Positions 58,943-64,000 of a stretch of 64,000 bases of DNA are shown piece by piece. The position numbers and the translations under genes were made by a program. Every line of letters begins with the position of its first letter. The first letter of the stretch is position 1. The notes under the pieces are model-generated. The model was given only the letters and a program-made list of their open reading frames with translations, did not search any database and was not told the DNA's origin. The DNA comes from Planctomycetia bacterium (lineage in GTDB: Bacteria; Planctomycetota; Planctomycetia; Gemmatales; Gemmataceae), in assembly GCA_005772955.1 (NCBI GenBank), contig SXID01000092.1:1-64000 (forward strand), read 5' to 3'.

Positions 58943-61828
58943 GTGCCGCTGTTGTTCGCCGTCACGATGTTCGTGAGCGCGTCGCTACTGTTCATGGTTC
59001 AGCCGATGGTCGCCAAGGCCGTTCTTCCACTACTGGGCGGAAGCCCGGCCGTGTGGAACGGCTGTATGGTATTCTTTCAGGCACTCTTGCTCCTGGGCTA
59101 CCTCTACGCTGACCGAATCACGCGAGTGAACGACACGCGTAAGCAGTGGATGATCCACCTCGCAGTCCTTGCGTTGCCGATCACCGTATTCGCGTTGGCT
59201 GTGTTATTCAGCACGAAACACACACCAATCGCAGTGGTCGAATCGCTCGCACCCACGGACGGCGCCAGCCCTGTCATCAGCGTACTGGCGATTCTCACAG
59301 TCGCGATCGGCATCCCGTTCTTCGTGTGTTCCACCACGGCGACGCTGCTCCAGAAGTGGTTCACGTACACCGGGCACCCGTCAGCACGTGACCCGTACTT
59401 CCTGTACGCCGCGAGCAACTTCGGCAGCCTGATCTCACTCCTCGGCTACCCAATCTTTATCGAACCGAACCTGACGCAAGGCGGGCAGACTTGGGTGTGG
59501 GCCTTTGGCTTCGCGGGGCTGGCCGGCTTGATCGCGTTCTGCGGTAAGGCCGCAGTCAACCCGCTCGGCGTACCACCTTCGACAGCGAAAGCCTCTGACA
59601 AACAAGTGGCGCCCGCGGGCGAGAAGGGTCAGACCTTGCCGCCCAGCGAGCCGCCGCCGACATGGGGGCGCATGGCGAAGTGGACCGCGCTCGCGTTCGT
59701 GCCCAGCAGCCTGATGCTCGGCGTCACGTTCCACATGACGACCGACATCGCGAGCATCCCGCTGTTGTGGGTCGGCCCACTCGCGTTGTACCTGGTCACG
59801 TTCATCATCGCGTACGGGCGAGTCCCGCCGTGGTTCCGGATCCTGATCGGCAACCTCGCTCCTGTGATGATCCTGTTGCTCGTGTTCCTGCTGATCTCGG
59901 GCGTGAACCCCGGTGTCGGTCTGAGCCTGATGTTGCACCTGCTCACGTTCTTCGCCGCGGCGTTGATGTGCCACTACGAATTGGCCCGCGACCGCCCCAG
60001 TCCCCAATATCTGACCACCTACTTCCTCATCATGTCGCTCGGCGGCGTGCTGGGCGGCATCTTCAACTCGCTCCTTGCCCCGATCCTGTTCGCGCAGGAC
60101 TACGAGTACAAACTGGTACTCATCGTCTCGTGTCTGATGGTCCCGCGGCTCAGCCCGCTCGACCAGAACGAGAAGGAAACGAAGATGAGCAACCAGACCG
60201 CGCTGACAGCCGACATGGCGGTCAACCTGAGTACGAACTGGCTGGTTTACGGCGTGCGTTGGGTCATGCGACTGATCGACCGCGACAAGCGGGTAGCGTG
60301 GGCGCTTGACATCGCGATCCCAATTATCGTCGCGCTCGTGTTCTGGCGATTGCAGAAGGTGGGTTCTGTTGAGGTCTACGGGAACGCGTTACGGAGTATT
60401 TCCAAGAACCTGGGCATCGGAGTGCAGACGATTCACATCGTCTTCGTGTACGCGTTACCGGTAATGGTGTGCTTCTTCTTCGTGGACCGGCCGCTGCGGT
60501 TCGCGCTGTGCGTGGCAATCATCCTCGGCATGAGCGTGTTCCGAGACGAGTCGAACGATGAGGTGAACACCGTTCACACCGAACGCAGTTTCTTCGGCAT
60601 CCTGAAGGTCGAACAGCGTGGGCACTTCACTCGCCTGGTCCATGGCACCACGCTGCACGGCACGCAAATCAACGAGAAGTTCCGTCCACATTGGGCCGAC
60701 GAGTTCCAGCGGTTGACCGCAATGCACCCGTTCGAAAACATCGTCGTCACCGGCGCACATCACAGCTTTAACGCCCGTGAGGAACCGCTGACTTACTACC
60801 ATCGCACCGGTCCCGTCGGTGCGATGTTCAGCGAACTGAGTTCGTCCACACGGAAGAATGGCGCAGACGCGAACTCGCACATCGCAATGGTCGGCCTCGG
60901 CACCGGGAGCGTGTCGTGTTACGCCAAGAAGGGGCAGAAACTCACCTACTACGAAATCGACCCGGCAGTGAAACGAATCGTGGAGACTCCGTGGAAGGTG
61001 ATGAACCCTGAGGAGGTGAAAAAGGGCGAGACACCCGTGATGGGGCCCTTCACCTACGTTCACGATGCCCGGCAACGCGGCGCAGAGATCGACTTCAAGA
61101 TGGGCGACGCCCGCCTGAAATTGAAGGAGGACACGGACATCCGGTACTCGCTGCTGCTGGTCGATGCGTTTAGCTCCGACTCGATCCCGGTCCACCTTCT
61201 TACCAATGAGGCGGTGCAACTGTACCTCGACCGGATGACCGACGATGGCATCCTGGCGCTGCACATCTCCAACAAGTTCGTGCGTCTGGAACCGGTAGTT
61301 GCCGCAATCGCGAAGCACCACAATCTCGTTGCACGCGTGTGGAACGACGACGCCGAGGGGCGTCCGGGTAAGACCGCGTCAAGTTGGGTCGCACTGAGCC
61401 GCAAACGCAACCCCGACGACCTTCAGGGGCACCTGGGCGCGAAGATCGGCTCACCGATCGGGGATCTGGTGGGCAAATACGGTAGCGGGTCGCAGTTGAT
61501 ACGTGTTCTACGCGACATCTATCCCGAACTCGTCACGGTACTCGACAAGTCCCCGTTAAACCAACAGGACAAGTTGCTCGAATGGCTCGACAAGCGGACC
61601 GACGACGAGGCGAAACGGTACGCGGCGCTGGTTCGCAAACACACTGCGTTCGCCACGACAATGACGGTTCTGTACGCGGAGACCGGCTACGGGTTCCGTC
61701 CCGTGGACACGCTCGATGGAGTGGAGGCCTGGACTGACGACTACGCCGACGTGATGCGGGTGATGATGATTCCCGAACTCCAGGCGGTGCGGAAGTTCTT
61801 CGGTCTGCCGACGCCGGTGGAACGGTGA
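58943..61828 (+). CDS. Large membrane protein fused to a spermidine-synthase-like domain
   Basis: A 961-aa protein with GTG start. The first ~500 residues contain about ten hydrophobic segments in two blocks (starting LLFAVTMFVSASLLFMVQPM). The C-terminal ~330 residues have a spermidine-synthase-type SAM fold: IAMVGLGTGSVSCYAKKGQ, LTYYEIDPAVKRIV, YSLLLVDAFSSDSIPVHLLT and ILALHISNKFV. The polyamine aminopropyl-transfer residues cannot be confirmed, so the activity is open. Its end overlaps the ATP-grasp start (GTGA), linking it to the C1 gene cluster. Confidence 0.83.
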   Translation: MPLLFAVTMFVSASLLFMVQPMVAKAVLPLLGGSPAVWNGCMVFFQALLLLGYLYADRITRVNDTRKQWMIHLAVLALPITVFALAVLFSTKHTPIAVVESLAPTDGASPVISVLAILTVAIGIPFFVCSTTATLLQKWFTYTGHPSARDPYFLYAASNFGSLISLLGYPIFIEPNLTQGGQTWVWAFGFAGLAGLIAFCGKAAVNPLGVPPSTAKASDKQVAPAGEKGQTLPPSEPPPTWGRMAKWTALAFVPSSLMLGVTFHMTTDIASIPLLWVGPLALYLVTFIIAYGRVPPWFRILIGNLAPVMILLLVFLLISGVNPGVGLSLMLHLLTFFAAALMCHYELARDRPSPQYLTTYFLIMSLGGVLGGIFNSLLAPILFAQDYEYKLVLIVSCLMVPRLSPLDQNEKETKMSNQTALTADMAVNLSTNWLVYGVRWVMRLIDRDKRVAWALDIAIPIIVALVFWRLQKVGSVEVYGNALRSISKNLGIGVQTIHIVFVYALPVMVCFFFVDRPLRFALCVAIILGMSVFRDESNDEVNTVHTERSFFGILKVEQRGHFTRLVHGTTLHGTQINEKFRPHWADEFQRLTAMHPFENIVVTGAHHSFNAREEPLTYYHRTGPVGAMFSELSSSTRKNGADANSHIAMVGLGTGSVSCYAKKGQKLTYYEIDPAVKRIVETPWKVMNPEEVKKGETPVMGPFTYVHDARQRGAEIDFKMGDARLKLKEDTDIRYSLLLVDAFSSDSIPVHLLTNEAVQLYLDRMTDDGILALHISNKFVRLEPVVAAIAKHHNLVARVWNDDAEGRPGKTASSWVALSRKRNPDDLQGHLGAKIGSPIGDLVGKYGSGSQLIRVLRDIYPELVTVLDKSPLNQQDKLLEWLDKRTDDEAKRYAALVRKHTAFATTMTVLYAETGYGFRPVDTLDGVEAWTDDYADVMRVMMIPELQAVRKFFGLPTPVER

Positions 61829-62946
61829 CAACGGTTGGTGTCGTTGGGGCGAGCGCGCGGGCGGCGGTTCATGCGCTCACCCGCGCCGGGTTCTCTGCGT
61901 GGGCAGTCGATCAGTTCAACGACCGCGACTTGAAACGCATTGCCGCGTGCGCGTTGTGCCCTTCCAATGATTATCCCACCGCGATTCCAGAACTCGCGGC
62001 GCTATTCCCGCCGGGCCCATTCATCTACACGGGCGGTCTCGAAAACCATCCAGACATCGTTTCGGAACTCTCGCAGACGCGCGAACTCTGGGGCAACCCG
62101 CCCGAAGTGCTGACGCGAGTCCGTGACCCAATCCAACTGACTGCGATGCTCAACGACGCCGGGTTCGCAACGCCACGAGCGGCGACCCAACCGGTCGAAG
62201 GACGCTGGCTGCGCAAGCCACTGAGTTCTGGGTCCGGGATCGGCATCCGCTTCGCACAACCGGGCGAGCCCGATTCACCCCGGCACTACATTCAGGAGTT
62301 CATTGAAGGCGTGCCGATGTCGGCGATCTACAGCGGGACGACGTTCATTGGCGTGACGGAACAACTGATTGGCGAACCGTGGTTGCACGCATTGCCGTTC
62401 GCGTACTGCGGGAACATCGGGCCAGTCGCGACTCCCCCCGGCGCGCTGAACACTCTCGCGGACTCGCTCGGACTTCGTGGCGTCTGGGGACTCGACTTCA
62501 TCCTGAAAGGCGACGCGCCCTACCCCGTCGAACTGAATCCGCGATACACGGCAGCGGTGGAGGTACTGGAACACGCGACAGGGAAGAACCTACCCCCCCG
62601 GCCCCCCTTGCTTCAGGGAGGGGGGAGCCTGACTTCCCCCCCCCCCCCTGAAGGTTGGGGGGCCGGGGGGGTAAGTTCTTCACGGGTCATCGGTAAAGCC
62701 GTCTACTACGCGCCTCGCGCAATGACTTTCCCCCAAAGCGGTCCGTGGGACGCGGACCTCACCGGTACGTTCGACCCGTGGCGCCTACCGGGCTTCGCGG
62801 ACATCCCCGACGCAGGCAACGCGGTCCAGACCGGCTGGCCTGTGCTCACGTTCTTCGCGACCGGAAACACACCCACCGAAGTCCGTGAACGGCTACAATC
62901 ACGCGCGACGGAACTCGATCGTCTCTTCGCGGAGCATTCACGATGA
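61825..62946 (+). CDS. ATP-grasp protein of the tetrahydromethanopterin gene cluster
   Basis: A 373-aa ATP-grasp protein with the N-terminal GVVGASARAAVHALTRAGF, then LRKPLSSGSGIGIRF and YIQEFIEGVPMSAIY in the ATP-binding core, and FILKGDAPYPVELNPRYTAAVEVLE with the metal-binding Glu/Asn. Related ATP-grasp genes sit beside mch in methylotroph and planctomycete C1 clusters and probably act in cofactor synthesis. It overlaps the previous gene (GTGA) and mch (ATGA). A 99-nt palindromic element is inserted in frame after VLEHATGKN, adding about 33 Pro/Gly-rich residues. Confidence 0.85.
   Translation: MTTVGVVGASARAAVHALTRAGFSAWAVDQFNDRDLKRIAACALCPSNDYPTAIPELAALFPPGPFIYTGGLENHPDIVSELSQTRELWGNPPEVLTRVRDPIQLTAMLNDAGFATPRAATQPVEGRWLRKPLSSGSGIGIRFAQPGEPDSPRHYIQEFIEGVPMSAIYSGTTFIGVTEQLIGEPWLHALPFAYCGNIGPVATPPGALNTLADSLGLRGVWGLDFILKGDAPYPVELNPRYTAAVEVLEHATGKNLPPRPPLLQGGGSLTSPPPPEGWGAGGVSSSRVIGKAVYYAPRAMTFPQSGPWDADLTGTFDPWRLPGFADIPDAGNAVQTGWPVLTFFATGNTPTEVRERLQSRATELDRLFAEHSR
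62583..62681. repeat. 99-nt inverted repeat inserted in frame in the ATP-grasp gene
   Basis: The left arm starts GAAGAACCTACCCCCCCGGC and the right arm, ending at 62681, is its near-complement (GAAGAACTTACCCCCCCGGC when reversed). The arms are about 42 nt with some five mismatches. The reading frame stays open across it and yields the peptide LPPRPPLLQGGG and then PPPPEGWGAGG, unlike the rest of the protein. Confidence 0.85.
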
Positions 62947-63884
62947 CACTCAATGAACGCGCCCAACTACTAGCCGACGAAGTGGAACGCAACGCTGTAC
63001 GACTGCGTGTACACGTGACGAAAGTCGCGGGTGCGCGCGTGATCGATTGCGGCGGTGCGGTGCAAGGGAGCCTCGCGGTCGGATTGCTGCTCGCGCGGGC
63101 GTGCCTCGCGGACGCGGCCGAGGTAGCCTACGTCCCCTGCCCCGTCACTGGCGGTCCTGCGGTCCAGGTGACGACCGACGATCCCGTTCGTGCATGCCTC
63201 GCGTCACAGTACGCTGGCTGGCATGTGAGCGCGGGCAAGTTCTTCGCGATGGGTTCAGGGCCGATGCGCGCACTCGCGGCACGCGAGGAACTCTTCCAGC
63301 ACATCGCTGCTAAGGAAGAATCACCGTTCGCGGTCGGGGTACTGGAAACGCATCAGCACCCAACGGAAGAAGTGATCGCGGCCATCGTAGCGAAACTGCC
63401 GCTGGTTGCGGAACACCTCACGTTGCTCGTCGCGCCGACCACGAGCATCGCGGGCACGACGCAGATCGTCGCGCGCTCAGTCGAGACGGCGCTCCACAAA
63501 CTCCACGAACTGAAGTTCGACGTGAATCAGATCGTGAGCGGTTACGGCGTGGCTCCGCTGCCGCCACTCGCAACGGATTTCGTTCAGGCCATCGGCCGCA
63601 CGAACGACGCGATCCTATACGGGGCGAAAGTCGTGCTGTGGGTCCGCGCGGACGACGAGTTGCTCGAACAGATCGGGCCAAAGGTGCCGTCGTCCGCGTC
63701 GAAAGATCACGGGGCGCCGTTCGCGGAAGTGTTCGCGCGCTACAACAACGACTTCTACATGATCGACCCGCTGCTGTTCTCGCCGGCGGAAGTGGAGTTC
63801 CGCAACTTGAAGACGGGGCGCTGTCACCGGTTCGGCAAGGTCGAGCCGGGTTTGCTGCGAAAGTCGTTTGGGCTAAGCGGATGA
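62943..63884 (+). CDS. mch: Methenyltetrahydromethanopterin cyclohydrolase
   Basis: A 313-aa protein of the Mch family: RVIDCGGAVQGSLAVGLLLA, VPCPVTGGPAVQVTTDDPV, ACLASQYAGWHVSAGKFFAMGSGPMRA and SGYGVAPLPPLATDFVQAIGRTNDA are its conserved stretches. Mch opens methenyl-H4MPT to formyl-H4MPT in the methanopterin-linked C1 pathway, used by planctomycetes and methylotrophs for formaldehyde oxidation. It overlaps the ATP-grasp gene before and the RimK-like gene after by ATGA junctions, so the cluster is translated in a coupled way. Confidence 0.95.
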   Translation: MTLNERAQLLADEVERNAVRLRVHVTKVAGARVIDCGGAVQGSLAVGLLLARACLADAAEVAYVPCPVTGGPAVQVTTDDPVRACLASQYAGWHVSAGKFFAMGSGPMRALAAREELFQHIAAKEESPFAVGVLETHQHPTEEVIAAIVAKLPLVAEHLTLLVAPTTSIAGTTQIVARSVETALHKLHELKFDVNQIVSGYGVAPLPPLATDFVQAIGRTNDAILYGAKVVLWVRADDELLEQIGPKVPSSASKDHGAPFAEVFARYNNDFYMIDPLLFSPAEVEFRNLKTGRCHRFGKVEPGLLRKSFGLSG

Positions 63885-64000
63885 AGATTGCAATCCTCTC
63901 CGGCGGAACCGGCTGGCACGTTCAGGACATCGTGCGCGCCGCGACCGAACTTGGTCACCACGCGACGCCGCTCGACTTCCGCGCGGTCTCCGCGAGCGTC
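63881..64000 (+). CDS. Start of a RimK-like ATP-grasp ligase of the H4MPT cluster (3' truncated)
   Basis: The first 40 residues (MKIAILSGGTGWHVQDIVRA, then ATELGHHATPLDFRAVSAS) are visible before the window ends. The N-terminus matches RimK/MptN-type alpha-L-glutamate ligase-like proteins next to mch in C1 clusters, which add glutamate or similar residues to the cofactor. It starts by an ATGA overlap with mch. The ORF is missing from the track because it is cut off by the window edge. Confidence 0.7.
   Translation, partial: MKIAILSGGTGWHVQDIVRAATELGHHATPLDFRAVSASV

Overview
The window looks like chromosomal DNA of a planctomycete, most likely a Gemmata-like member of the Gemmataceae. The base composition is GC-rich. 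Many families are typical of that group: a heme-binding-domain protein with CxxCH, two DUF1501 proteins, a PSCyt1/DUF1549/DUF1553 protein, DUF1080, a VIT/vWA protein, tandem DUF4159, several Gfo/Idh/MocA oxidoreductases and xylose-isomerase-like TIM barrels. It also carries tetrahydromethanopterin C1 genes, which planctomycetes share with methylotrophs and archaea. All names come from reading the translated ORFs; no database search was run.

Layout. 1-792 is the end of a heme-binding protein. 834-7208 (minus) is a tightly spaced six-gene run: Gfo/Idh oxidoreductase, KptA, class-III aminotransferase, zinc/manganese-type ABC permease, and a two-gene permease pair with His-rich segments. It is headed by an unusually AT-rich leader (7209-7430). 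7431-10234 (minus) is ferredoxin-NADP reductase, Ser/Thr kinase, accA. 10339-14105 (minus) is a Tat-type sugar isomerase, then mmsA translationally coupled to a class-III aminotransferase. 14333-19270 (minus) holds a large trypsin-like protein with three C-terminal repeats and a BCS1-like AAA ATPase. 19632-22902 (plus) is an organophosphate-type MFS transporter, a nucleotidyltransferase and a MetE-like methyltransferase. 23557-25280 (minus) is ModB/ModA. Then come an EF-hand protein, glycerate kinase, a PHP protein, DUF1501 and PSD1-type genes, the VIT/vWA protein, a hydratase, a cyclase-like/DUF4159 protein, purL with tyrA, DUF1501 and DUF1080, an M24 peptidase with a LURP-one-like protein, menG-hemE, a protease-isomerase-ceramidase run, truD, an alpha/beta hydrolase and a second Gfo/Idh gene. 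An intact IS4-type insertion sequence lies at 57163-58759, apparently with a 10-bp target duplication. From 58943 to the right edge (plus), a membrane spermidine-synthase-like protein, an ATP-grasp protein, mch and the start of a RimK-like ligase overlap by 4 nt at each junction.

The most distinctive signal is a set of short palindromic repeat elements in and around genes. Two lie in frame inside conserved genes (purL and the ATP-grasp gene). Six begin at or across the stop codon of the upstream ORF. One forms a 3 x 132-bp tandem array between two planctomycete-type genes, with a solitary related copy 15 kb away beside another DUF1501 gene. Several families recur within this window, which suggests active small palindromic elements comparable in behaviour to REP sequences or the Rickettsia palindromic elements. 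No CRISPR array, tRNA or rRNA was recognised.
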